Positions 26,512 through 33,873 of a stretch of DNA of 64,000 nucleotides are shown piece after piece. The translations under genes and the position numbers were made by a program. The notes beneath the pieces were generated by a model. The model was not told the origin of the DNA and searched no databases. It worked only from the letters and a program-made list of their open reading frames with translations. Each line of letters begins with the position of its first letter. Positions within the stretch are counted from its first letter, which is position 1. The DNA lies in contig NZ_FZOR01000038.1 in NCBI RefSeq assembly GCF_900188445.1, positions 1 to 64,000 on the forward strand, given 5' to 3'. Source of the stretch: Actinomadura meyerae. Its GTDB lineage: Bacteria > Actinomycetota > Actinomycetes > Streptosporangiales > Streptosporangiaceae.

Positions 26512-28200
26512 TCAGGGCTGGGTCTCCTTGGCGATGGTCTGCTGGATCAGCTCGCCGTCGGGCTGCGGCGTGGCCTTCGCCGACACGAACGGCCGCAGGT
26601 AGGTCTGGTTGACGCCGGGGACGCGGTCCTCGATGACGAACGTGGCCTTGGTGGAGATCTCGGCGCCCGGGGTGCGGACGGTCGGCAGGGTCTTGAAGTC
26701 GGCCCTCATCTCGTCCTTGCCGATCGTCGTCATGACGTAGCCGCGCTGGTCGTTGTAGAAGCGCAGGTGCGGGTTGATCTTGAGGAAGGGGTGGTCGGCG
26801 GGGTTCGAGTCCTTCCCGTCGCCGGTGCTGGTGATGGACGTGCACACCAGTTCCGAGCCCACGGTCTTCGAAGACGGGTCGTCGTAGTCGGCCTTCAGGT
26901 CGCTCGCCCAGTGCGCGTGGACGTCGCCCGTGAGCACGACGGGGTTGCGGACCTTCGCGTCCAGCCACCCCTGGGTGATGCGGTCGCGGGACGCGACGTA
27001 GCCGTCCCAGGCGTCCATCGAGGTCTTCTTCACCGGCCCCTCGGTGTTGTCGCGCTGGGCGAAGAACACCTGCTGCCCCAGGACGTCCCAGCGCGCGCGT
27101 GAGCGGCGGAAGCCGTCCAGCAGCCATGCCTCCTGCTGGTCGCCCGTGATGGAGCGCTTCGGGTCCGTGGCCTCGGGGCAGTCCTTGTAGCCGTCGCCGC
27201 AGCCCTGGTCGTCGCGGAACTGGCGGGTGTCGAGCATGTGGAAGGTGGCGAGCCTGCCCCACTGGACGCGCCGGTAGATCTGGATGTCCGGCCCCTTCGG
27301 GACGGACGCGCGGCGCAGCGGCATGTTCTCGTAGTACGCCTGGAAGGCGGCGGCCCGGCGGGCGCGGAACGCCTCGGAGGACGGGGTGTCGGAGTCGGCC
27401 TCGGGGATGTCGCCGGCCCAGTTGTTCTCGATCTCGTGGTCGTCGAACACGACGAGCCACGGCGCGGCCTCGTGCGCGGCCTGCAGGTCGGGGTCGGACT
27501 TGTACTGGGCGTGCCGCAGCCGGTAGTTCGCGAGCGTGACCGTCTCGGGCCCCTCGTGGTCGCGGACGTTGCCGCCCGGGACGGTGTAGACGCCCTTCTT
27601 GTACTCGTACTGGTAATCGCCCAGGTGCAGGACGAGGTCGGGGTGCTCCTCGGCGAGGCGCCGGTAGGCGGTGAACCAGCCGTGCTCGAACTGGCTGCAC
27701 GAGACGAACGCCATCGCGAGCGCGGGTCCGTAGGCGGCGGGGTGCGGGGCGGTGCGGGTCCGGCCCGCCGGGGAGATGTGCGCGCCGGCGCGGAACCGGT
27801 ACCAGTAGTCGCGTCCGGGGCGCAGGCCGTCGAGCTCGACGTGGACGGAGTGCGCGGCCTCGGGGCGGGCGGCGGCGGTGCCGCGCCGCACGACGTGGCG
27901 GAAGCGCTCGTCGGACGCGACCTCCCAGCGGACGGGGACGGTACGGGACGGCATGCCGCCGAGGCCGTCCTCGGCGAGCGGATTCAGGGCGAGCCGCGTC
28001 CACAGGACGAACCCGCCGGGGCCTGGGTCGCCGGACGCGACGCCCAGAGTGAACGGGTCGCCGGGCAGGGTGCGCGGGCGCGGGGCGGCGGCGCGGGCGG
28101 TGCCGGGGAGGAGCGGCCCGGCGGCGGTTGCGGTGGCGGCGGCGAGACCGCCGGCGATCAGGAACGTTCTCCGGTTCAGCGGGTGCGCGGAGTCGGCCAT
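26512..28200 (-). CDS. phoD: PhoD-family alkaline phosphatase/phosphodiesterase, Tat-exported
   Basis: A 562-residue extracellular phosphatase. The signal peptide has the twin-arginine motif NRRTFLIAGGLAAATATAAG with a cleavage site likely after ARAAA. A fibronectin-like N-domain (FTLGVASGDPGPGGFVLWTR) is followed by the PhoD catalytic domain: FVSCSQFEHGWF, HLGDYQYEYKKG, WLVVFDDHEIENNWAGD and NPVVLTGDVHAHWASDL, which hold the Fe/Ca ligands. It releases phosphate outside the cell, usually under PhoP control, but I found no convincing Pho box in the 217-bp divergent region. ATG 28200 was chosen over a longer frame because the Tat motif then sits at residues 10-11. Confidence 0.93.
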   Translation of the reverse strand: MADSAHPLNRRTFLIAGGLAAATATAAGPLLPGTARAAAPRPRTLPGDPFTLGVASGDPGPGGFVLWTRLALNPLAEDGLGGMPSRTVPVRWEVASDERFRHVVRRGTAAARPEAAHSVHVELDGLRPGRDYWYRFRAGAHISPAGRTRTAPHPAAYGPALAMAFVSCSQFEHGWFTAYRRLAEEHPDLVLHLGDYQYEYKKGVYTVPGGNVRDHEGPETVTLANYRLRHAQYKSDPDLQAAHEAAPWLVVFDDHEIENNWAGDIPEADSDTPSSEAFRARRAAAFQAYYENMPLRRASVPKGPDIQIYRRVQWGRLATFHMLDTRQFRDDQGCGDGYKDCPEATDPKRSITGDQQEAWLLDGFRRSRARWDVLGQQVFFAQRDNTEGPVKKTSMDAWDGYVASRDRITQGWLDAKVRNPVVLTGDVHAHWASDLKADYDDPSSKTVGSELVCTSITSTGDGKDSNPADHPFLKINPHLRFYNDQRGYVMTTIGKDEMRADFKTLPTVRTPGAEISTKATFVIEDRVPGVNQTYLRPFVSAKATPQPDGELIQQTIAKETQP

Positions 28201-28300
28201 GGAGGAGCGACCTTTCGGAGGGTCCGGCAGTGATCGCCGGAAAGCCTCACGAAGATCGGTGACCGCGGGGCGGCGGGCGGATGACGCCCGGCCCAACAAA

Positions 28301-28332
28301 GACGATCTTTTGATCGCGACCAGAAGATCATC
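28301..28332. promoter_or_regulatory. Imperfect 12-bp dyad upstream of helR (possible operator)
   Basis: GACGATCTTTTG (28301-28312), 8-nt spacer, CAGAAGATCATC (28321-28332). Ten of twelve positions are symmetrical. It is an AT-rich island in a GC-rich region, about 85 bp before the HelR start and about 100 bp before phoD. It does not resemble the published rifamycin-associated element. Confidence 0.45.
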
Positions 28333-28417
28333 CGGAGTGCGGGAAAGGATGCTAGGCTAGCGACTTACGACCTGCGCACAAGAAACCTCATCCTATGAAT
28401 AGGAGTGTAGTCGAGGC

Positions 28418-30823
28418 ATGGGACTCCGTCAAGCGGATGCTGTCAACCCCGACCGCGAGAATTCGGTTCGCGAGGACTCCGCCCCCGCGAGCGCGCCGCT
28501 GCGCACCGAGCAGGCGCAGGTGTCCCGGATCTACGCGCGCCTCGACGCCGAGCGCGAGAAGGCCGAGGCCGCGCTGCGCGACGGGCCCGCGGCGGGCGGC
28601 GGCTCGGCGTTCCAGGCGCGGGTGGAGAGCGCCGTCGTGACCGACGAGGCGGCCCGCCGCCTCGCGCGGCTGAGCGCGGTGGAGCACGCCCTGTGCTTCG
28701 GCCGGATCGACCACCGGGGCGGCGCGGACGGCCCCGGCGACACGTTCTACATCGGCCGCATCGGGCTGCGCGACGCCGACCACGAGCCGCTCCTCATCGA
28801 CTGGCGCGCCGCAGCGGCGCGGCCCTTCTACACCGCCACGCCGGGCTCCCCGGGTACCCTCGCGCGCCGCCGCCACCTGCACCTGCGGCAGCGGGAGGTC
28901 GTCCGGCTGGACGACGAGGTCTTCGACCTGGAGGGGCTCGCGGAGCCGGAGCGGCGCTCCGTCGTCGGCGAGGCCGCGCTGCTCGCCACCCTGCGCCGCG
29001 GCCGGACGGGACGGATGAGCGACGTGGTCGCGACCATCCAGGAGGAGCAGGACCAGGTCATCCGCTCCGGCCTGCACGGCGTGCTCGTCGTCCAGGGCGG
29101 CCCCGGCACGGGCAAGACGGTCGCCGCCCTGCACCGCGCCGCGTACCTGCTCTACACGCACCGGGACGTCCTCGAACGGCGGGGAGTGCTCGTCGTCGGC
29201 CCGAACGCCACCTTCCTCCGCTACATCGAGCAGGTCCTGCCCGGCCTGGGCGAGACCGACGTCGCCTTGGCCACCGTCGGCGAGCTCTACCCGGGCGTCA
29301 AGGCGACGGCCCGCGACACCCCCGAGGTCGCCGTCATCAAGGGCGACCACCGCATGGTCGACCTGGTGCAGGCCGCCGTCCACGACCGGCAGCGCGTGCC
29401 CGCGGACGGGCTCCGTCTCGACGTCGACGGCCTCGCCCTCGTCGTGGACGCCGAGAAGTGCGAGCAGATCCGCGACCGTGCGCGCGCTCTGCGCCGCCCG
29501 CACAACATCCAGCGGCGGCGCTTCGTCCACGACATGCTGGAGGCGCTCGCCGTCAACAGGGCCGAGCAGTACGACCGCCTCATGGACGAGCCCCTGGAGG
29601 AGCTCGCGAAGTCCGGCGGCATGCCCGAGTGGCTCCAGGAGCTCATCGACGAGGCCGAGGACGAGCCCCTCCTGGACGAGACGGACCTCCGCCTGGCCAA
29701 GGAGGCCCTCTGGCAGGAGCCGGCCGTCAAGAGGGCCCTCAACAGGCTCTGGCCGGAGTTGACCCCGCAGCGTCTCCTGAGCGATCTCTACGCCTCCCCC
29801 GGCACTCTCGCCCGCATCGGCGAGCAGATCGGCATGGACTGCGCGCCCCTGCACCGCCCGGCCGACTCCCCGTGGACCGTCTCGGACGTCCCGCTCCTCG
29901 ACGAGGCCGCCGAGCTGCTGGGCCGGGACGACTCCGCCGAGCGGGCCCGGCAGCGTGCGGCCGCCGCCGCACGCGCGGAGGAGGAGCGCTACGCCCGCGA
30001 GGTCATCGAGTCCGTCGGCACCACGAACCTGCTCTCGGCCCGCGACGTGATCTCCGCGAGCGAGCTGGCCGACCGCCACGACGACGGCGGCCCGCCGCTC
30101 ACCACCGCGCAGCGCGCCCTGGCCGACCGCGAGTGGGCCTACGGCCACGTGATCGTGGACGAGGCGCAGGAGCTCTCCGAGATGGCCTGGCGGACCGTGA
30201 TGCGCCGCGTCCCGACCCGCTCCCTGACCGTCGTCGGCGACATCGCGCAGACCGGCAGCGCCGCCGGCGCCGCCTCCTGGGGCCAGATGCTCGACCGCTA
30301 CGTCCCGGGCCGCTGGCGGGAGCAGCGCCTGCTCGTCAACTACCGGACCCCGGCCGCGATCATGCGGGTGGCCGCGGGCGTCCTCGCCGCGGTCGACCCG
30401 GGCCAGACGCCTCCGGAGCCCGTCCGCGACGACGGCCCGCCGCCCGCCGCGATCGCCCTCCCGGTCGCGGAGCTGCCCTCGCTCGTCGCCACCGAGCTGT
30501 CACTCGTCACCGACGAGGCGTCCACCGCGGGCCGCCTCGCCGTCATCTCCTCCGGCGCCCGCCGCGCCGAGGTCCTCGCGGCCCTGCCGGACGCGCCCGC
30601 CGGCGCGACGCCCGAGGCGCTCGACTCCCCCGTGGTCGTCCTGACCGCCGAGGAGGCGAAGGGCCTGGAGTTCGACTCCGTCGTCATCGTCGACCCGGCC
30701 GGCATCGTCGCCGAGTCGCCCAAGGGGGGCCAGGACCTCTACGTGGCCCTGACCAGGGCCACCCGGCGCCTGACGATCGTCCACGACAACGACCTGCCGC
30801 CCCTCCTAGCGTCCCTGGAGTAG
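28418..30823 (+). CDS. helR: HelR/HelD-type RNA polymerase recycling ATPase
   Basis: An 801-residue SF1 helicase-like protein. An N-terminal helical arm (EQAQVSRIYARLDAEREKAE) precedes the domain with FYIGRIGLRDADHEPLLIDW, then Walker A VVQGGPGTGKTVAALHRAA near residues 227-234, VIVDEAQELSEMAWR as Walker B, VVGDIAQTGS and the C-terminal LTAEEAKGLEFDSVVIVD and LYVALTRATRRL. Actinobacterial proteins of this type remove stalled RNA polymerase from DNA and can displace rifamycins. ATG 28418 follows AGGAG and GAGG. The upstream dyad may give regulated expression. The last 18 bp overlap the convergent GntR-type gene. Confidence 0.88.
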   Translation: MGLRQADAVNPDRENSVREDSAPASAPLRTEQAQVSRIYARLDAEREKAEAALRDGPAAGGGSAFQARVESAVVTDEAARRLARLSAVEHALCFGRIDHRGGADGPGDTFYIGRIGLRDADHEPLLIDWRAAAARPFYTATPGSPGTLARRRHLHLRQREVVRLDDEVFDLEGLAEPERRSVVGEAALLATLRRGRTGRMSDVVATIQEEQDQVIRSGLHGVLVVQGGPGTGKTVAALHRAAYLLYTHRDVLERRGVLVVGPNATFLRYIEQVLPGLGETDVALATVGELYPGVKATARDTPEVAVIKGDHRMVDLVQAAVHDRQRVPADGLRLDVDGLALVVDAEKCEQIRDRARALRRPHNIQRRRFVHDMLEALAVNRAEQYDRLMDEPLEELAKSGGMPEWLQELIDEAEDEPLLDETDLRLAKEALWQEPAVKRALNRLWPELTPQRLLSDLYASPGTLARIGEQIGMDCAPLHRPADSPWTVSDVPLLDEAAELLGRDDSAERARQRAAAAARAEEERYAREVIESVGTTNLLSARDVISASELADRHDDGGPPLTTAQRALADREWAYGHVIVDEAQELSEMAWRTVMRRVPTRSLTVVGDIAQTGSAAGAASWGQMLDRYVPGRWREQRLLVNYRTPAAIMRVAAGVLAAVDPGQTPPEPVRDDGPPPAAIALPVAELPSLVATELSLVTDEASTAGRLAVISSGARRAEVLAALPDAPAGATPEALDSPVVVLTAEEAKGLEFDSVVIVDPAGIVAESPKGGQDLYVALTRATRRLTIVHDNDLPPLLASLE

Positions 30824-31504
30824 GGCCCGCAGGGTCCGGGTGAGCTCGGCCCTGATGATGCGGCCGGCGGCCTCGGGGTCGCCGGCCGCGACGGCGTCCA
30901 CCAGGGCCGCGTGGGCGGCGCGGCCGTGGGCGGTGTCGGAGGCGCGGACGTCCACCAGGGTCGCGAGGTCGAGGAGGCCGTCGCGCAGGACGGGGACGAA
31001 CTCGGCGAACAGGTCGGCGAGGACCGGGTTGTGCGCGGCGGCCACGACGGCGGTGTGCAGGGCGATGTCGGCGTCGATGAACCCCTCGGTGGAGGGGCCG
31101 GCGAAGGCCGCGTCGCGGGCGCCGAGGGCCGCGCGCAGGGCGTCGAGGTCGGCGTCCGTGCGGCGCTCGGCGGCCAGCTCGGCGGCGCGGACCTCCAGCA
31201 TCATGCGGATCTCGTAGACGTCGGCGACGGAGGCGCGGCGCAGCCGGGCGGGCCAGTCCTCGTCCGGCTCGGTCGCGATGACGAACACGCCGGCGCCCTG
31301 GCGGGCCTGGACGAGGCCGGCGCCGGCGAGGGCGCGCAGGGCCTCGCGGACGGTGGAGCGGCCGACGCCGAGCTCGCGCGCGAGCGTCGTCTCGCCCGGC
31401 AGCCGCGTCCCGACCGGCCAGGAACCGTCCGCGATCTGCTCGCGGAGGCGCTGGGCGGCCTGCTCGACGAGCGGGCTGGGGCGGAGCCGGCCGAGCGGCG
31501 CCAT
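30806..31504 (-). CDS. GntR/FadR-family transcriptional regulator
   Basis: A 232-residue regulator. The N-terminal winged helix reads VEQAAQRLREQIADGSWPVG, TRLPGETTLARELGVGRSTV, REALRALAGAGLVQARQGAG. The all-helical C-terminal FCD domain (residues about 85-225) includes VYEIRMMLEVRAAELAAERR and the metal-ligand pattern around DADIALHTAVVAAAHNPVLA. FadR-type regulators sense acids or sugar-acid intermediates. ATG 31504 has AAGGGA upstream; an earlier in-frame start at 31540 lacks one. It is divergent from the leuA leader (84 bp to the leader peptide) and could regulate leuA, but nothing in the sequence proves a link. Confidence 0.85.
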   Translation of the reverse strand: MAPLGRLRPSPLVEQAAQRLREQIADGSWPVGTRLPGETTLARELGVGRSTVREALRALAGAGLVQARQGAGVFVIATEPDEDWPARLRRASVADVYEIRMMLEVRAAELAAERRTDADLDALRAALGARDAAFAGPSTEGFIDADIALHTAVVAAAHNPVLADLFAEFVPVLRDGLLDLATLVDVRASDTAHGRAAHAALVDAVAAGDPEAAGRIIRAELTRTLRALLQGR

Positions 31505-31587
31505 GCGGATCCCTTCGTCGCGGGGCGGGGCGATCAGCATATCCGCTCAGCTTGTCTGAGGAGCTGAGGTGTGATTGAGTGGCGGGC

Positions 31588-31632
31588 ATGTCGTGGCGGG
31601 CGCTTCTCCTCGGTCGCCGCGGCGGGGCCTGA
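31588..31632 (+). CDS. leuL: Leucine leader peptide of leuA
   Basis: ATG 31588 opens a 14-codon ORF, MSWRALLLGRRGGA, with three consecutive leucine codons CTT CTC CTC; CTT is rare in this genome. Its stop is 4 bp before a set of overlapping inverted repeats and 67 bp before leuA. This is the form of an amino acid attenuator: ribosome stalling at the Leu run under leucine shortage would change folding downstream. Leucine attenuators before actinobacterial leuA genes are known. GGCGGG is the only upstream ribosome-site-like sequence. Confidence 0.72.
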   Translation: MSWRALLLGRRGGA

Positions 31633-31635
31633 TCC

Positions 31636-31672
31636 GACCGGCACCCCGCCGCGGGGTCCGGTGCTGCCGGTC
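31636..31672 (+). promoter_or_regulatory. Alternative hairpins of the leuA attenuator
   Basis: GACCGGCA (31636-31643) can pair with TGCCGGTC (31665-31672). The same left arm can instead pair within ACCGG-C-ACCCCG (31637-31648) and CGGGGT-CCGGT (31652-31662), an 11-bp stem with one bulge. The two stems exclude each other, as expected for an attenuator switch controlled by the leader peptide immediately upstream. Confidence 0.55.
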
Positions 31673-31699
31673 GTCCCGGCGATCGCGAGGAAACGCCCC

Positions 31700-33454
31700 A
31701 TGAACTTCCCGACCCTGCGCACCCCGTCCGGCCCCGCGGCCGGACCCTTCTGGAATCCGCAGCGCGGCAGCTCCATGCCGTTCGACCGCTACCGGTCCGT
31801 CCACGACCGGGTCCCGTCGCCCGTGCCGGACGTCGAGCGCACCTGGCCGTCGGCGCGCATCGAGGAGGCGCCGCTGTGGGTGCCCGTCGACCTGCGGGAC
31901 GGCAACCAGGCTCTGGCCGAGCCCATGGACACGGCGCGCAAGCGCCGCATGTTCGACCTCTTCGTGGCGATGGGCTACAAGGAGATCGAGGTCGGCTACC
32001 CGTCGGCGAGCCAGACCGACTTCGACTTCGTCCGGCACCTGGCCGAGGCGGGCGTCCCGGACGACGTGACCCCCGTGGTCTTCACTCCCGCACGCCCGGA
32101 GCTGATCGAGCGGACGTTCGCGTCCATCGAGGGGCTGCCGCGGGCGGTCGTGCACCTGTACACGGCGACGGGCCCGGTGTGGCGGGACGTCGTGCTCGGC
32201 GCCGGACGGGACGGGGTGAAGCGGCTGATCCTGGACGGCGCCGCCGACGTGGCGCGGCTCGCCCGGCCCGGCGTGCGGTTCGAGTTCTCCCCCGAGACGT
32301 TCAACTTCACCGAGCCGGACTACGCGCTGGAGGTGTGCGACGCGGTCACCGCGCTGTGGGACGCCTCCCCCGACCGCCCGGTGATCCTGAACCTGCCGGC
32401 CACGGTCGAGATCGCCACCCCGAACGTGTACGCCGACCAGATCGAGTACATGCACCGGCATCTGGCGCGGCGGGACGCGGTGATCCTGTCGGTCCACCCG
32501 CACAACGACCGCGGCACGGGCGTCGCCTGCGCCGAGCTGGCGGTGCTCGCGGGCGCGCAGCGGGTGGAGGGCTGCCTGTTCGGCAACGGCGAGCGGACGG
32601 GGAACGTCGACCTGGTCACGCTCGCGCTGAACCTGCACGCGCAGGGCGTCGACCCGCGGATCGACTTCTCCGACATCGACGAGATCCGCCGGACGGTCGA
32701 GTTCTGCAACCGGCTGCCCGTCCACGAGCGGCACCCGTACGCGGGCGACCTGGTCTACACGGCGTTCTCCGGGACGCACCAGGACGCGATCGGCAAGGGC
32801 ATGGCGCGGCACGCCCGGCTCGCGGAGGAGGCCGGTGTGCCGCCGGGGCGGCTGCCGTGGGACGTCCCGTACCTGCCGATCGACCCCGCCGACGTGGGCC
32901 GCGGGTACGAGGCGGTCATCCGCGTGAACAGCCAGTCCGGGAAGGGCGGCATCTCCTACCTGCTGCGCACCGGGTTCGGGCTCGAACTGCCGCGCCGCCT
33001 GCAGATCGAGTTCTCCCGCGTCGTGCAGCGGGAGACCGACGGCAGCGGCGCGGAGATCACGGCGGCCGAGCTGTGGGAGCTGTTCCGCGCCGAGTACGTC
33101 CGGCCGGCGGGCCCGGTGTCGCTGACCGGCTGGAGCACCTCCAGCACCGGCCCGGCGCGGCACGACTTCACCGGCGTCGTCCGGGTGGACGGCGACGAGT
33201 GCGCGTACACCGGGTCGGGCAACGGCCCGATCGACGCGCTCACCGACGCGCTGGCCGCCGCCGGGATCAAGGTGGACGTCCTGCACCTCGCCGAGCAGTC
33301 CACCGGTGAGGGCAGCGACGCCATGGCCGTCGCCTACGCCGAGTGCCGCGTCGGCGGCACGGTCATGTGGGGCGCGGGGCGCGACACGTCCGTGCTGGCC
33401 GCCTCGGTGGAGGCCGTCCTGTCGGCGGTGAACCGCGCCGGACGCTCCGGTTAG
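31700..33454 (+). CDS. leuA: 2-isopropylmalate synthase, type 2
   Basis: A 584-residue LeuA of the long actinobacterial type, which condenses 2-oxoisovalerate with acetyl-CoA in the first committed step of leucine synthesis. The HMGL-like barrel carries VPVDLRDGNQALAEPMDTAR, the metal-ligand SVHPHNDRGTGVACAELAV and GNGERTGNVDLVTLALNLHA. The C-terminal LeuA dimerisation/leucine-feedback domain runs from about residue 445. ATG 31700 follows GAGGAA; a second ATG 26 codons later also fits some relatives. A leucine leader peptide and alternative hairpins precede it. Its 3' end, with the stop codon, is duplicated as an imperfect 22-bp repeat. Confidence 0.95.
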   Translation: MNFPTLRTPSGPAAGPFWNPQRGSSMPFDRYRSVHDRVPSPVPDVERTWPSARIEEAPLWVPVDLRDGNQALAEPMDTARKRRMFDLFVAMGYKEIEVGYPSASQTDFDFVRHLAEAGVPDDVTPVVFTPARPELIERTFASIEGLPRAVVHLYTATGPVWRDVVLGAGRDGVKRLILDGAADVARLARPGVRFEFSPETFNFTEPDYALEVCDAVTALWDASPDRPVILNLPATVEIATPNVYADQIEYMHRHLARRDAVILSVHPHNDRGTGVACAELAVLAGAQRVEGCLFGNGERTGNVDLVTLALNLHAQGVDPRIDFSDIDEIRRTVEFCNRLPVHERHPYAGDLVYTAFSGTHQDAIGKGMARHARLAEEAGVPPGRLPWDVPYLPIDPADVGRGYEAVIRVNSQSGKGGISYLLRTGFGLELPRRLQIEFSRVVQRETDGSGAEITAAELWELFRAEYVRPAGPVSLTGWSTSSTGPARHDFTGVVRVDGDECAYTGSGNGPIDALTDALAAAGIKVDVLHLAEQSTGEGSDAMAVAYAECRVGGTVMWGAGRDTSVLAASVEAVLSAVNRAGRSG

Positions 33455-33480
33455 CGGTGCCGGACGCTCCGCTCAGCGGC
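33437..33480. repeat. Imperfect 22-bp tandem duplication spanning the leuA stop
   Basis: Two copies, 33437-33458 and 33459-33480, share 19 of 22 bases and begin GCCGGACGCTCCG. The first copy contains the leuA TAG; the second, read on the other strand, supplies the stop of the DUF4236 gene. Confidence 0.7.
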
Positions 33481-33664
33481 GTCGGCCGAGCGAGCGCCGC
33501 CAGGACAGGCCCGTCCCGGGGATCCGGAACGTCATGTGGCGGCGGCCGTCCGCCCCGCGCGTGTAGCGGGCGCCGCGCCCGCCGACGCTGTGCCCGACGC
33601 CCTTCTTTGACAGGTTGATGCGGAACGGTCCCATCCTGAGTGCTTTTCGATAACTCCAACCCAT
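33473..33664 (-). CDS. DUF4236 small protein
   Basis: A 63-residue protein. The family pattern is clear: MGWSYRKALRMGPFRINLSK, then KGVGHSVGGRGARYT and a RIPGTGLSWRRS C-terminus. Short DUF4236 proteins are widespread, basic, glycine-rich and of unknown function. ATG 33664 gives the normal family N-terminus but has no ribosome site; it begins right after a 14-bp hairpin, so initiation may be controlled by that structure or the message may be leaderless. An internal ATG at 33634 would remove the conserved first ten residues. It converges on leuA. Confidence 0.72.
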   Translation of the reverse strand: MGWSYRKALRMGPFRINLSKKGVGHSVGGRGARYTRGADGRRHMTFRIPGTGLSWRRSLGRRR

Positions 33665-33668
33665 GCGC

Positions 33669-33703
33669 AGGGGGATGCCCGGGGTAGCGCCGGGCATCCC
33701 CCT
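33669..33703. terminator. 14-bp perfect hairpin next to the DUF4236 start
   Basis: AGGGGGATGCCCGG (33669-33682) pairs perfectly with 33690-33703, loop 7 nt. It lies 4 bp upstream of the DUF4236 ATG on the minus strand. It could end leuA read-through on the plus strand or fold at the 5' end of the DUF4236 message. Confidence 0.5.
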
Positions 33704-33873
33704 CGCCCGTCTCGGACGGACCGAGACCCTAGTTTCGGTCTGACCGTGTGACGCAAGGGCAGGAGGTGACCAAATCCGGGCGGAGTTCGTCGCGCACCGC
33801 CCTTTACCCGGCCGCGCCCGGCGAGGAGCGTGGCCGGCGTAGAGATCGTTTTCTCAGCTCCCGGAGGTGCGGG

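Noticed and set aside
28201..28300. Pho box upstream of phoD
   Set aside because: No direct repeats of the GTTCACC type with correct spacing were seen.
28201..28417. Rifamycin-associated element upstream of helR
   Set aside because: I looked for the inverted GGGGCTTGC-type repeat and did not find it; only the unrelated AT-rich dyad is present.
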